From IMG/VR virus record IMGVR_UViG_3300006735_000180, positions 1 to 27,549 of that record: a stretch of 27,549 nt of DNA. The stretch is one strand, 5' to 3'. Positions 17,398 to 26,103 of the stretch are shown piece after piece (the first letter of the stretch is position 1; every line of letters starts with the position of its first letter). The position numbers and the translations under genes were made by a program. The stretch comes from a virus. Below the pieces are notes generated by a model. The model did not search any database. It was not told the DNA's origin and saw nothing but the letters and a program-made list of their open reading frames with translations.

Positions 17398-18849
17398 TTA
17401 AGAGTCAAATCTGATAAAGTTGTTAGCAGCTTGTACTACTAAACATCTTTCTGAAAGATAGTGAACTTCCATAATGTCTTTACCAGTTGTAGATGCTCCA
17501 CCTACAGAACCAGTAATCCATGATTTCATTCTTCTATCATCAGTTTCAGAAGCTCTATATCTTACGTGTAAGAAAGGTCTTCTAACGTTTTTACCTAACA
17601 TTTGGTCATACACTGAAGATGTACCAGCTGGTACTAAAAGTCCTTTTAATCCTCCTACTAAACCTCTTGTAGATTTATCGTTAAGATATTTCCAGTCAGT
17701 TTTGTAAAAGTCATAAGAACCTCTTCTAAATCCAGAGAATCCTAAGTTAAGTGCCATGTCAGATGAATTTTCAAATACACCAAAGTTTACACCACCTGTA
17801 ATACCTGGGTTTAATCCCGCTAACAAGTCGTCAATAACTAGATTTGCATCTCTATTTAAGAATAACATATTTTCTTCAATAGCACCTTGCTTATCTAATT
17901 CCTTTAATAAATCATCAAATTCTGATAATTCAGCTGATGCGTTGAATTGGTTTGTCGCAACAATACCTCTAGTTCCAATCGCAGATAAAAGTCCTTCAGT
18001 ACCCTGAACAGCTACATCAGAAGCAGCAGTCCCAGATCCTGTAGCTGCTTTTTCAGCTTCAATCATAGACATTTCTAAATAGTCCTCAAATCTTACTCTA
18101 GTATCACCTTCAGCCTTCATATACCATAAGTAACCTGCCATTCCAGACTCACCACTTACTTCAACCCAACCAATTTGAGCTGTATCAGAACCAGAAACTT
18201 CAAAGTGATCTTTGATAATAATTGGTCTGTTAGTAAATGATTTAAAGTTTGGCTCAACAGCGTCAGTCATTGAATCAGAACCTTTTACAAATTCAGAACC
18301 GTAAACAAAGAATCTAATAACAACAGCTGTGTCTCCACTTGCTAATGTTGCTAAATCATCAAAGTTTTCAGCACCGTAAGGTAATAATGTTAAAGAAAGG
18401 TTATCAGAAGCTACAGCCGTACATTTAGCTTTAACTACTACAGTACCAGCACCTCCAACGATAGAAGCTACTACAGTAGCACCAACTCTTACAGAGTGAG
18501 CTATTGAAGAACCTGATTCGTTGTCAACGTCTTTAATTGCAGTAACCGCACCGTTTGTACAGTTAATAGTTCCTTTATATGCCAGGTGTAATCTACCCTG
18601 CTCAGACCAAATAACTTGATCAGAAGCCATAGGCATTTCAGCACCTACCATTCTCAAGAATGAAGAAACAGAACGGTTTCCGTATCTTTCAACTTCTTGG
18701 GCGTACAATTCAGGTAGAAATTGTTGTGACCAATTCTTACCATCTGTACCATGAAAATTTAAATAGTTAGATGACAGCGTTACTTTTTGCGACGCTGGGC
18801 TAACTAAACTACTGGCTAATGGGCCAGTAAACGTATTATCGTTTGCCAT
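17398..18849 (-). CDS. Major capsid protein (483 aa)
   Basis: The N-terminus has the pattern FTGPLASSLVSPASQKVTL then SNYLNFHGTDGKNW, and later YGNRSVSSFLRMVGAEMPMA and DQVIWSEQGRLHL, which I recognise from major capsid proteins of crAss-like and related marine phages. The length fits an HK97-fold capsid protein. Domain II has the mixed strand/helix pattern expected, and the end is VHYLSERCLVVQAANNFIRFDS. It follows the scaffold by 13 bases and is followed by a strong terminator. Codons here end in C or G more often than in neighbouring genes (a line near 18001 is about 50% G+C against about 30% around), which suits a very highly expressed gene. The leader before the ATG is AAAAACTTTTGAAAA with no Shine-Dalgarno. 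Confidence 0.9.
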   Translation of the reverse strand: MANDNTFTGPLASSLVSPASQKVTLSSNYLNFHGTDGKNWSQQFLPELYAQEVERYGNRSVSSFLRMVGAEMPMASDQVIWSEQGRLHLAYKGTINCTNGAVTAIKDVDNESGSSIAHSVRVGATVVASIVGGAGTVVVKAKCTAVASDNLSLTLLPYGAENFDDLATLASGDTAVVIRFFVYGSEFVKGSDSMTDAVEPNFKSFTNRPIIIKDHFEVSGSDTAQIGWVEVSGESGMAGYLWYMKAEGDTRVRFEDYLEMSMIEAEKAATGSGTAASDVAVQGTEGLLSAIGTRGIVATNQFNASAELSEFDDLLKELDKQGAIEENMLFLNRDANLVIDDLLAGLNPGITGGVNFGVFENSSDMALNLGFSGFRRGSYDFYKTDWKYLNDKSTRGLVGGLKGLLVPAGTSSVYDQMLGKNVRRPFLHVRYRASETDDRRMKSWITGSVGGASTTGKDIMEVHYLSERCLVVQAANNFIRFDS

Positions 18850-18862
18850 TTTTCAAAAGTTT

Positions 18863-20119
18863 TTAATAGTTTTTTAATTTTAGTTTAATTCCTAACAAAT
18901 CATCTCCGCTAATAACTCTTGCTTTCATTCCGCCAGCTTCAACATTTTGATGTCCTGATCTAGGACTCATGTTGATATTCTTAGCAGACTTAACAGATTG
19001 CTTAATAGCATCTGCCTTGCCTTGTTCATAAAAGTGTTGAGCGATAGCATCGGAATTCATCGCGGTAAATAAAGCTTTATGATAGCCAGGAGCATCAGCC
19101 ATCTTATTTTCTTTATCTAAGAACTTCTTAGTAAAGTTATTGATGTCGCTCTGGGTTTCTCTAACCTCATTTACATTCTTCACATTAAACCTAAATCTCT
19201 TATCCCCGACATTGTATTCAAAACCTTTGAACTTATCGTTAAAAAGCGAAGTGGTTTTATTGTTAAACACATCTCTTTGAGATTGTGCTATTTTTTGATT
19301 AGCTTCGGTTTCTTCATTATATCTATTGAAAAAATCCATAGCTTTCTGGGCTTCAGGTGTTAGCTTATTCCCAGCTTTAATTTCTTTATAATATGTTGCT
19401 TTAGCGTCTTCTAATTTATACTTAGCCTCAGCAACAGCTTCTTTAAAAGCTAATTTTTTTCTTTTTATATCTTTAGGTTCGTCAACTTCCTCATCGTAAG
19501 AAAAACTATCATCAATTAAAAATGTTATTTCTTCCTGCGTTAAATGAGGTTTACTTTGAGAATAATATTCCTGTAGTAAATCCATTTGTTCGAACTTTTC
19601 GTAATCCTTATTTAAAGCAACATAATCCTCTAAATCCCCACCAGTTTCATTCATAAACTTAACTAAGTCTTGAATATTTTCTGGATAGTCTATTGATTCT
19701 TGTGCTTCAACTTCCGGTAATACTTCTTCTTGTTGCGGTGTGGGCTGGGTAATTTCAGCGCCTGCTTCCACTCCTGTATTGTCAGTTGAATCCTCTTCAT
19801 CTGTAATTTCTTGTAATACCGATTCTTCTTCTGCCGGTTCCTCTTCCTTTACTTCTTCTTCTTCTTCTTCTCGTACTTCTTGCAATCCCACTTCGGCTTC
19901 TTCCCCAGTTTCTTCAACCTCGACGCTTCCGCTAGGCACGCTATCTTCTGTTTCTTGTTCTTGAACGGCATCTTCTTGATTATTAATTTTACTGTAGTCA
20001 ACTTTATACATGTTTGATTCTTGGTCAAACCCCGCATTCTTTTGTACTACTTCTTCTTTTTCTTGCACAGATAATTCTTCACCTGTGTCTAACACTTTAG
20101 CTTTAATTTCTTTTGCCAT
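18863..20119 (-). CDS. Capsid scaffolding protein (418 aa)
   Basis: Residues 48-145 are extremely acidic (Glu/Asp runs such as EVREEEEEEVKEEEPAEEE) and probably disordered. The centre and C-terminal half are helical and charged (KLAFKEAVAEAKYKLEDAKA; FFNRYNEETEANQKIAQSQR), and the end is basic (LLGIKLKLKNY). Acidic disorder, a coiled middle and a basic C-terminal capsid-binding tail are the usual make-up of scaffolds, and the place between portal and major capsid protein is the usual one. No protease domain or catalytic triad is visible. GAA/GAG codon repeats near 19850-19872 form a microsatellite that may vary in length. A 62-codon ORF in another frame of the same strand overlaps the acidic part and is discussed separately. 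Confidence 0.8.
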   Translation of the reverse strand: MAKEIKAKVLDTGEELSVQEKEEVVQKNAGFDQESNMYKVDYSKINNQEDAVQEQETEDSVPSGSVEVEETGEEAEVGLQEVREEEEEEVKEEEPAEEESVLQEITDEEDSTDNTGVEAGAEITQPTPQQEEVLPEVEAQESIDYPENIQDLVKFMNETGGDLEDYVALNKDYEKFEQMDLLQEYYSQSKPHLTQEEITFLIDDSFSYDEEVDEPKDIKRKKLAFKEAVAEAKYKLEDAKATYYKEIKAGNKLTPEAQKAMDFFNRYNEETEANQKIAQSQRDVFNNKTTSLFNDKFKGFEYNVGDKRFRFNVKNVNEVRETQSDINNFTKKFLDKENKMADAPGYHKALFTAMNSDAIAQHFYEQGKADAIKQSVKSAKNINMSPRSGHQNVEAGGMKARVISGDDLLGIKLKLKNY

Positions 20120-20152
20120 AATAAAATATTATATGATTATACAATTTATATA

Positions 20153-22576
20153 TTACTTAGGTTCAAATGCACCTAAGTTAAAATTACCGCTTATTATATC
20201 GTTTCCTGCCGATTCGAAATTTTTAGGCGGTCTACCAGTTTTTCTCTGGTCGATTAATTCAGATTGTTGAGACGCCTGTATTTTTGTACGTTCATCTTTA
20301 CGATCTTCTTTTTTGTTCATTGCATTGGACTCTGAATCGGTTTTAACTTTTGCTAAAGCCATATTCATTTGGAATTCCATTTGCATTAATTGTTTCTTTA
20401 ATTCAGCTTCTCTGTAAAGTTTATTAGTATCTAACTGACTTTTAGCTTGTTCTAATTGTATTTTACTTTGAGTTAACGCTTGTTGTTTTTGTATTTCTGC
20501 TTGTGCCGCAACTTGTTGTGCTTGAGCGTTTGCTTGTGCCTGAGCCTGTATATTTTGTTGTTGCATTTTTTGGTCTCTTTCTTGCTTCTTTTTTCTTCTT
20601 AATTTTAAAAGTTGATTAGCAAGTTTAACATTTTTAATCATTCTTATATCAATAGCGTCTTCTAATTCAATATTATTTTGTGCTATTGCCACTTGAATAT
20701 TATTTTCTAATAGTTGTTTTTCTTCTTCATCTGGCTCTAATTCTAAGAATATACCAAAATCATGTAAATGTAATTCCGCTAATTCTTTTAAAGTTCCAAC
20801 GTTATGCGACCCTATGCTTTGTATGAAAGCATTTGCTGTTGGAGAATATTCTAAAACATCAGAAATTCTTAATGATATTTTTTCAGCCATTTCAGCTGTT
20901 AAGAACAATCCGCTTTGTAATATATGTCTAGTAGCTGTATTGCTATTTGCTGCCGCAAGCTTTTGCACACCTACTAAGGCATTCTTATCCGGAGTGCTGC
21001 CATCTCTTGCCTCGTTTAATCCTGTAGCATCTCTCATCATTTGTAAATAATAATTATAAGTGCTAATTAAAGCGGATAGTTTTCCTGTACCAGAATTATT
21101 ACTTATTTCTTGTATTGGGACTTTTCCTGGGTTCATATCACCATCAGATGTAAATGATCTACCTATAATACTACCTGTTTGGAAAAACATATTTAATGCT
21201 TCTTGTGGATTGTAATTACTACCGTTTCCTAAATCAACTTCCGCTAATCCATCGGCATCAACATATACACCATCCGGAACCATTCTTGCAAGTATTTGCT
21301 GAATTTTTAAATGAGTTAACTGAATCATGTCTGCAAACCCAGTAACTCTGCTAACTAAAGATTCAACCTTACCGTTATACAATCTTGGTGCTACTATAGA
21401 ATAATTAAGTTTAACTTTATTTACATCGCTTTTTTCACGCAACATATTTTCACAAAGATTCCATTTAAGTAATTGTTTAGCCCCTGGTAAATACACACCT
21501 TCATAAACAACTTCAATATTTTTAGCAATACGTTCAAATTTTAATCCTTCAACCATTGGTGGATTGAAAGCGTCTGATTTTTTAATAATTTTTTCTGCCC
21601 CAGTTGCTGTTTCTTTTACTTTATAAACCTCATTCATGTACGTTTTATAACTAAAGTACATTAATTGAATAGAATTATTATCTGTATTATTAACTTGAGA
21701 ATTATATTTATTATAGCTATTGTAATCCCCGTTACCTTGACTTTGTATTTTCTTTAAATCTTCATCTGTTAAATTCGGAAATTCTTTTTTAACTTCTGAT
21801 ATATTAACATTTTTAATTTCACCTACATAGTATATGTCATCAAAATACGGTGATTCAGTATAAGAATAAACAATATTTGCGGGATCAACATATTCAATTT
21901 TTATTCCCTCAGATTGTGTAAAATTGTTTTTAACACAAGCCATTCCAAGAACAGCTAAATCATAATAAAATCTTTTCTTTGTTAACTCGTAATTGTTTTG
22001 ATTAAATATAGTTGATATAGCCTGCTCCTCTGCAATTTCAATTCCTTGCTTATAGCTTAATTGCATGTGTAATTCTAGCTCTTCGTTATTTTCAGGAAGT
22101 TGATCTGCAGGAGTATTATACATGTTAATGCCAAATTCTTTTTGAGCATAATCGGATAACTCTTTAGTTTTCATATCCATAAGTATGCCCTCCATATATT
22201 GAGTTCTTTTATTAACTCCAAATGGGTCTTGTGAATATGCTTTTATGTCATAAGTTCTTTCTGCAATACCATTTACAACTATGTCAACAAACTTAGGTAT
22301 AATAGGAACTGGTTTCCAGTCTAAATTTAAATATGATAAATCACCATTAATAGATAATTCATCTTTATATTTTTGAATAGACTGTTCTCCTCTAGCATAC
22401 AATCTTAATTTATGAAAATTATTTTGGTTTTGGAAAAATCTATTTACTCCATGAGATTTTTTAAACCATTCATTTTCTATAGCTCTTGCAACTTCTAAGC
22501 CGTAATCCATACTTAACTTTACGTCGTCTCCTACGGTTTGACTTGGAAAATGTGATTTCATAACTGATTCAGCCAT
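20153..22576 (-). CDS. Portal protein, crAss-like type (807 aa)
   Basis: The protein follows the terminase by one base and precedes the scaffold, the canonical portal place. The N-terminal half carries LNLDWKPVPIIPKFVDIVVN then GIAERTYDIKAYSQDPFG, a conserved portal-like segment I recall from crAss-like phages. It also has EQAISTIFNQNNYELTKKRF and YVDPANIVYSYTESPYFDD, typical of the wing and clip. The length of about 800 residues matches that group and exceeds usual siphophage portals. From about residue 660 onward it has a long Gln/Ala/Lys coiled coil (QQQNIQAQAQANAQAQQ), likely the barrel or a capsid-interior extension, ending NFNLGAFEPK. It forms the dodecameric DNA channel at one capsid vertex. 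No Shine-Dalgarno is present before its ATG (AAAACAATAAT). Confidence 0.92.
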   Translation of the reverse strand: MAESVMKSHFPSQTVGDDVKLSMDYGLEVARAIENEWFKKSHGVNRFFQNQNNFHKLRLYARGEQSIQKYKDELSINGDLSYLNLDWKPVPIIPKFVDIVVNGIAERTYDIKAYSQDPFGVNKRTQYMEGILMDMKTKELSDYAQKEFGINMYNTPADQLPENNEELELHMQLSYKQGIEIAEEQAISTIFNQNNYELTKKRFYYDLAVLGMACVKNNFTQSEGIKIEYVDPANIVYSYTESPYFDDIYYVGEIKNVNISEVKKEFPNLTDEDLKKIQSQGNGDYNSYNKYNSQVNNTDNNSIQLMYFSYKTYMNEVYKVKETATGAEKIIKKSDAFNPPMVEGLKFERIAKNIEVVYEGVYLPGAKQLLKWNLCENMLREKSDVNKVKLNYSIVAPRLYNGKVESLVSRVTGFADMIQLTHLKIQQILARMVPDGVYVDADGLAEVDLGNGSNYNPQEALNMFFQTGSIIGRSFTSDGDMNPGKVPIQEISNNSGTGKLSALISTYNYYLQMMRDATGLNEARDGSTPDKNALVGVQKLAAANSNTATRHILQSGLFLTAEMAEKISLRISDVLEYSPTANAFIQSIGSHNVGTLKELAELHLHDFGIFLELEPDEEEKQLLENNIQVAIAQNNIELEDAIDIRMIKNVKLANQLLKLRRKKKQERDQKMQQQNIQAQAQANAQAQQVAAQAEIQKQQALTQSKIQLEQAKSQLDTNKLYREAELKKQLMQMEFQMNMALAKVKTDSESNAMNKKEDRKDERTKIQASQQSELIDQRKTGRPPKNFESAGNDIISGNFNLGAFEPK

Positions 22577-22577
22577 A

Positions 22578-24791
22578 TTATTGTTTTATTATTTTTGATA
22601 AACTTCCTTTATTTTCGTATTTTGAAAAATTAATATTTACTTTTTGTTTTATTCTTTCAGCGTGTGGTTTATATTTGTTTTTATTACAAGCCATAATAGC
22701 TAAACCAGAACTAATTGCGGCATCAAACTTTGTTCTTTTATTTATATCAAACTTCGCCCAATCATTAAGTGTTCTGTTAAAATATAAATCACCATATGAG
22801 CCACCTGATAAAATGCCAACATAATCATTAATATATGTTTCAATAGCAGCAGCATGAGCCTGCCTTATATCTTCACTTGAATTAGGTATACCACCTATTT
22901 CTTTTTCTGTTATTGATAATTTATTTCTTGCTTTGTCCGGTCTATTCATAGAATAACCTCTGTATCCCCTTCTTTTTAAATAATATAATAATCTAGGTTT
23001 ATTATTCTCTGCTAATAAAGGCATTCCATAAAATACTAACGCCATTAACACATCTTCAAAAAACATTTCAGCTGTTTGCGGTCTGGCTATATATTCTAAA
23101 AAAAACATATTAGCAGGGGCATTATCCATGCTAAACTTAGTTAAACCATGTAAAGACCCTTTAGAACCTTGTCCATCTGTTGTTCCTGATATATCATAAC
23201 TATCACAACCAAAAGCACCCATGTGCTCATTGCCTGGATATTTCATACCGTTCTTAATTATAATATTATTTTGTAATTTTACATTCGGAACCCAGCTGAC
23301 TTTAAACCTTCCGTTAAGATTTGGCGTAAACTGGACCTTTGTGTCTTTAATTCCATTTTTCCACGTAAAGCTGCCAACGGTAACTTGTGACAGATTTGCG
23401 ACTTCATCGTTGTAATCAATTTGCTCGTAAATTTTTGCTAAATTAAATATGCTATTTCTTGTTTCATCTCTAAACGCATGCTCTTCAGTACGTGGAAACT
23501 GTCTATAGAATTCATTTAAAGCATCTTGATCACCCTTTAAACCTTCAACTTCGTTTTCCCAGTGTTCAATAACTCCGATGTCAATTTCATCTCCGTGTAC
23601 ATCTTTAACAATTGTGTCTGGTGTTTCAAATACAGGTATTCCATAAGAATCAATGAATCCCTCGAAGTTCCATTCCATAGGTATGAACAAAGAATATAAT
23701 CCCGAGCGAGTCTGTCCATTGCGGTTTCTTTTGGTAACATCTGAGTCATGGTATAATTTTTTAAAGTTTTCACCTCCTTTATCTGATGAGTTACTTGTTG
23801 AACCCATCATACATTTTCCGATTATTCTACTTCCTAATCTTAATGTGGTTTTCGTAACACGCCAGTTGTTGAGGATGTTCTCGGGGCGCTCCCATTTGCC
23901 GGCTTCGTCATGTACGAGGAGGGCAAGTTTCTCCCCATCGTAGGAGTTATCCCCTGTGTTCTTCCAATCGATGGTCGTGTCAAGTCCCTGGATGTCCTCC
24001 ATGGCTTCGTTGGCGGTAAGCTTACGTCTGGTAAATTTACTGGCTGGGACACGGTAGGCAAGTTCGGTTTTTGGACGGTCCATTCCGTCCTGGATGGGTT
24101 TGAAAAAGAATGGGTAGTTGACAGAGATGGGAACCACCTTATCTGTAAACATCTTCTTGGCATCGGCACCGGACTTTGATAATATACCATACCTAGAGTC
24201 ACTCGATATGGTTGCCAGGTTAACAGTCTCTCCTGATGCCATGAAAGAAAACCCGGAACGCCTGTTCTTAAGGTAACACATCCCATAGGATCGTGAATCT
24301 GCCTTACAAGCTTCCCAGAAAATAAAGAATAATCTATTTGCTTCTCGAAACTCTGGCTTCCCGATGTCAATCTTAGTCCACTGCAAGTACATATAGTGAG
24401 TGCCACTAATATAAGTAGGAGTGTCTTTGTTATAAAACCAAAAACCCTCTTCCCTTTTAGTAAACTCTGAATCAATATACGCATGCCAATTATTTTTAAA
24501 ATCTGATGGTAAATCTCGCCAATCAAATATTGTTTTTATTTTGTCTAATTCTTTTGGATATTTCTGAACCTCCCATTTGTTATTGCCTTTAAAAACATTT
24601 TTAGGCTGCTTGGGTAGAGCTATTTTAAGATTTTGTATCTCATATATCTCGCCTATCATGCCTGTTTTGCTTATAACAACAACGTCGTGCTCTTTATTAT
24701 AGCCGTATTTCCACTTTTTTGCTTTATTAAGCCTTTTAATCGTATTAATTTTTATAGGCTCTATAACGCTATATAATGATTGTTTATACAT
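22578..24791 (-). CDS. terL: Terminase large subunit
   Basis: This is the packaging motor ATPase and nuclease. A Walker A-like loop lies at residues 175-182 (KNRRSGFS, a TerL-type deviant P-loop). Walker B is at 289-296 (LALLVHDE, with D295 and catalytic E296). A GSTSNSSDKGG coupling motif lies near 330-340. The RNase H-like nuclease begins with GAFGCDSYDISGT (D530, D533) and has a later Asp in TKFDAAISSG (D690). At 737 residues it matches the longer TerLs of crAss-like phages, and YLQWTKIDIGKPEFREANRL is familiar from that group. The start overlaps the upstream stop as TAATG. Bases of about 23881-24300, covering both Walker motifs, are about 50% G+C with many C/G-ending codons, unlike the roughly 30% around, which suggests a recombined segment. 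Confidence 0.95.
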   Translation of the reverse strand: MYKQSLYSVIEPIKINTIKRLNKAKKWKYGYNKEHDVVVISKTGMIGEIYEIQNLKIALPKQPKNVFKGNNKWEVQKYPKELDKIKTIFDWRDLPSDFKNNWHAYIDSEFTKREEGFWFYNKDTPTYISGTHYMYLQWTKIDIGKPEFREANRLFFIFWEACKADSRSYGMCYLKNRRSGFSFMASGETVNLATISSDSRYGILSKSGADAKKMFTDKVVPISVNYPFFFKPIQDGMDRPKTELAYRVPASKFTRRKLTANEAMEDIQGLDTTIDWKNTGDNSYDGEKLALLVHDEAGKWERPENILNNWRVTKTTLRLGSRIIGKCMMGSTSNSSDKGGENFKKLYHDSDVTKRNRNGQTRSGLYSLFIPMEWNFEGFIDSYGIPVFETPDTIVKDVHGDEIDIGVIEHWENEVEGLKGDQDALNEFYRQFPRTEEHAFRDETRNSIFNLAKIYEQIDYNDEVANLSQVTVGSFTWKNGIKDTKVQFTPNLNGRFKVSWVPNVKLQNNIIIKNGMKYPGNEHMGAFGCDSYDISGTTDGQGSKGSLHGLTKFSMDNAPANMFFLEYIARPQTAEMFFEDVLMALVFYGMPLLAENNKPRLLYYLKRRGYRGYSMNRPDKARNKLSITEKEIGGIPNSSEDIRQAHAAAIETYINDYVGILSGGSYGDLYFNRTLNDWAKFDINKRTKFDAAISSGLAIMACNKNKYKPHAERIKQKVNINFSKYENKGSLSKIIKQ
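23881..24300. other. GC-rich island inside terL
   Basis: Seven consecutive 60-base lines hold about 37, 31, 31, 28, 28, 27 and 26 G or C (hand count, about 50% overall). A line sampled at 22681 has about 19, and flanking lines fall to about 19-24. The change is visible in synonymous positions (for example GAC GAA GCC GGC AAA TGG). The reading frame is intact across it. Confidence 0.75.
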
Positions 24792-25063
24792 TACTTAGAT
24801 CTTCTTTCGGCAAACCCTTTAAACGCAACTTCTTTGTTTTCTAAAGGTTTGTTTTCTAATAATGCTTTTTCTTCTTCAATACGGTTAAGTATTTCAAAAG
24901 CATCAAATATAGCTAGTTTTTTTGTAGCGGCTGCATTTTTTAATCTATCAGCAGATATGTCATCTTCTGTTTCGACTATAGGTTCTTTTGCAACCTTTAT
25001 AAGTTCTTTAACAGCACTATGTCCAGCTTGGATTATATTCTTTTTCGTTTCCTTGACGTTCAT
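24791..25063 (-). CDS. Small helical protein upstream of terL, possible small terminase (90 aa)
   Basis: The protein is short, charged and almost wholly helical in composition, with a conserved-looking core ISADRLKNAAATKKLAIFDA followed by FEILNRIEEEKALLEN. I recall this core from short genes immediately upstream of terL in uncultured marine phages. Position and size would allow a small terminase subunit, which binds DNA and regulates TerL, but no helix-turn-helix is evident, so this is a guess. The only Met is the first residue, so the 47-base overlap with the GroES-like gene appears real unless a non-ATG start is used. Its TAA overlaps the TerL ATG by one base (TAATG), implying translational coupling and matched expression. 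Confidence 0.65.
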   Translation of the reverse strand: MNVKETKKNIIQAGHSAVKELIKVAKEPIVETEDDISADRLKNAAATKKLAIFDAFEILNRIEEEKALLENKPLENKEVAFKGFAERRSK

Positions 25064-25604
25064 ACTTAATAGATATTGAATTAGTTAATACTCTATACAA
25101 TCTTTCACCGTTAACAATAAATTCATATTCACTGCTCGGTGTAAATCCAACTAAATCTTCTTTATTTATATCTTTAAGTTCTTTATCAACATATTTGATA
25201 ATACCTCTTAATGGAACTTCTTTTTCTAATAATATATTATTTGATTCAATTGGTTTAATAAAACAATAACCTTTTGGTGCATGCCACTCGTTATTTCTTT
25301 TATATAAAAATATTTGGTCTGACTTAACAAAATATTTATTATCCTCCCAATAACTTCTGCTATTTTGTTCTACACCCCTAACATCGTACCATCTTCTAAA
25401 AACATTATGATGTACAATAACTTCATCACCTGTTTTAATTTCGGTATTTTCTAGCTTAGGAGTTGATAAAACCACACCAACACGACTTACATATCGATGA
25501 TCAGATATTTCTGAATTTAATATCAGCTCTTTATCATCGATTTGTTTTATATTGTCGTATCTTTTATTTTTTGGTTTGATTATAAAGTCAAAAACACTAC
25601 GCAT
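25017..25604 (-). CDS. Putative tandem GroES-like co-chaperonin (195 aa)
   Basis: Two segments fit the GroES pattern. The first, residues about 22-103, has RVGVVLSTP, then IKTGDEVIVHHN, then YFVKSDQIFLY, matching the GroES order rGxV, vkxGDxVif, sesDIlai. The second, residues about 111-182, has KGYCFIKPIESNNILLEKEV, then LRGIIKYVD, INKEDLVGFTP and LYRVLTNSISI. NNILLEKEV sits where GroES has its mobile loop GGIVL tripeptide. GroES itself has about 97 residues, so 195 suits two fused domains. Phage co-chaperonins such as T4 gp31 help host GroEL fold the capsid protein, and the gene lies just upstream of the head genes. The match is by eye. The start overlaps the previous stop (TAATG); the stop is TAG, with TAA two codons later. 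Confidence 0.6.
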   Translation of the reverse strand: MRSVFDFIIKPKNKRYDNIKQIDDKELILNSEISDHRYVSRVGVVLSTPKLENTEIKTGDEVIVHHNVFRRWYDVRGVEQNSRSYWEDNKYFVKSDQIFLYKRNNEWHAPKGYCFIKPIESNNILLEKEVPLRGIIKYVDKELKDINKEDLVGFTPSSEYEFIVNGERLYRVLTNSISIKYERQGNEKEYNPSWT

Positions 25605-25831
25605 TAATATTCTAAATTATATTCAACTGCAACAGCCATATTCTTATTAAAATCTTTCCAAGGTAAAACCTCGTTTCTTTTTTTAATAAAAATAGAAAAT
25701 TTATTATCTTCTTCAATAATTGAATCTATTATATGACCACCGTAAACTTCTTGTCCAACGGAGTAGTGCATTGCATCGTTCTTATAATCTCTGCCTATAC
25801 TAATCTTCCTTATTAGGCTCATCTTCTTCAA
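25604..25831 (-). CDS. Hypothetical protein (75 aa)
   Basis: I do not recognise a named family. The N-terminus is basic (MKKMSLIRKISIGRDYKNDA). The remainder has a beta-like pattern, VGQEVYGGHIIDSIIEEDNK then FSIFIKKRNEVLPWKDFN. This may be a small beta-barrel or SH3-like fold, but that is only an impression. Two in-frame Met codons (residues 1 and 4) could serve as start; both lie within the previous gene, which it overlaps by up to 32 bases. Its TAA overlaps the ATG of the GroES-like gene by one base (TAATG), so the two are probably co-translated. It belongs to the compact cluster of small genes preceding the terminase; a morphogenesis role is inferred from position only. Confidence 0.65.
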   Translation of the reverse strand: MKKMSLIRKISIGRDYKNDAMHYSVGQEVYGGHIIDSIIEEDNKFSIFIKKRNEVLPWKDFNKNMAVAVEYNLEY

Positions 25832-26066
25832 TCTCTTTTATAGTGCCGTCAGTTAAGTTAACTGAAACTTTACCATATTTTTCCTCAAGCGTTTTTTGCA
25901 ATTCTCCTAATTGGCCTTGTGCTTGATTAACTTGCATTACACCCATTTGTTTTTGAATTTCCAATCCACCAACTTGCATTTGCAAATTATTAATTTCTTG
26001 TACTTTTTCTTGAATTAGTTTTAATTCTTCGTCTGTGATTTTTAAATCATCTGTTTTCTTTGTCAT
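25800..26066 (-). CDS. Small coiled-coil protein (88 aa)
   Basis: Residues 7-68 form an uninterrupted heptad-like helix (LKITDEELKLIQEKVQEINN, LQMQVGGLEIQKQMGVMQVN, then QLGELQKTLEEKYG). A short strand-like end KVSVNLTDGTIKEI and an acidic tail DEPNKED follow. I recall similar short proteins in marine phages, with no known role. A coiled coil of this size could be a small assembly or chaperone factor for the head genes downstream. It is the first gene after a 66-base gap that contains a perfect dyad (26104-26122), so a transcript might begin here. The stop is TAG, and read-through would add only five residues before TAA. The leader AAATTAAATTTT lacks a Shine-Dalgarno. Confidence 0.7.
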   Translation of the reverse strand: MTKKTDDLKITDEELKLIQEKVQEINNLQMQVGGLEIQKQMGVMQVNQAQGQLGELQKTLEEKYGKVSVNLTDGTIKEIEEDEPNKED

Positions 26067-26103
26067 AAAATTTAATTTTAATTGTTATTACTATGTTTAT
26101 ATC

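Noticed and set aside
23840-24526. Minus-strand 228-codon ORF in another frame of terL, with antisense ORFs at 23653-23943 and 23910-24179
   Set aside because: They exist because the local GC-rich island has few stop codons. The terL frame carries Walker A and B; these carry nothing recognisable.
7634-26066. Global TAG reassignment as in some crAss-like phages
   Set aside because: The TAGs at 7634, 25017 and 25800 all sit at plausible gene ends. At 25017 and 25800, read-through adds only 2 and 5 residues, and no long gene is interrupted by TAG.
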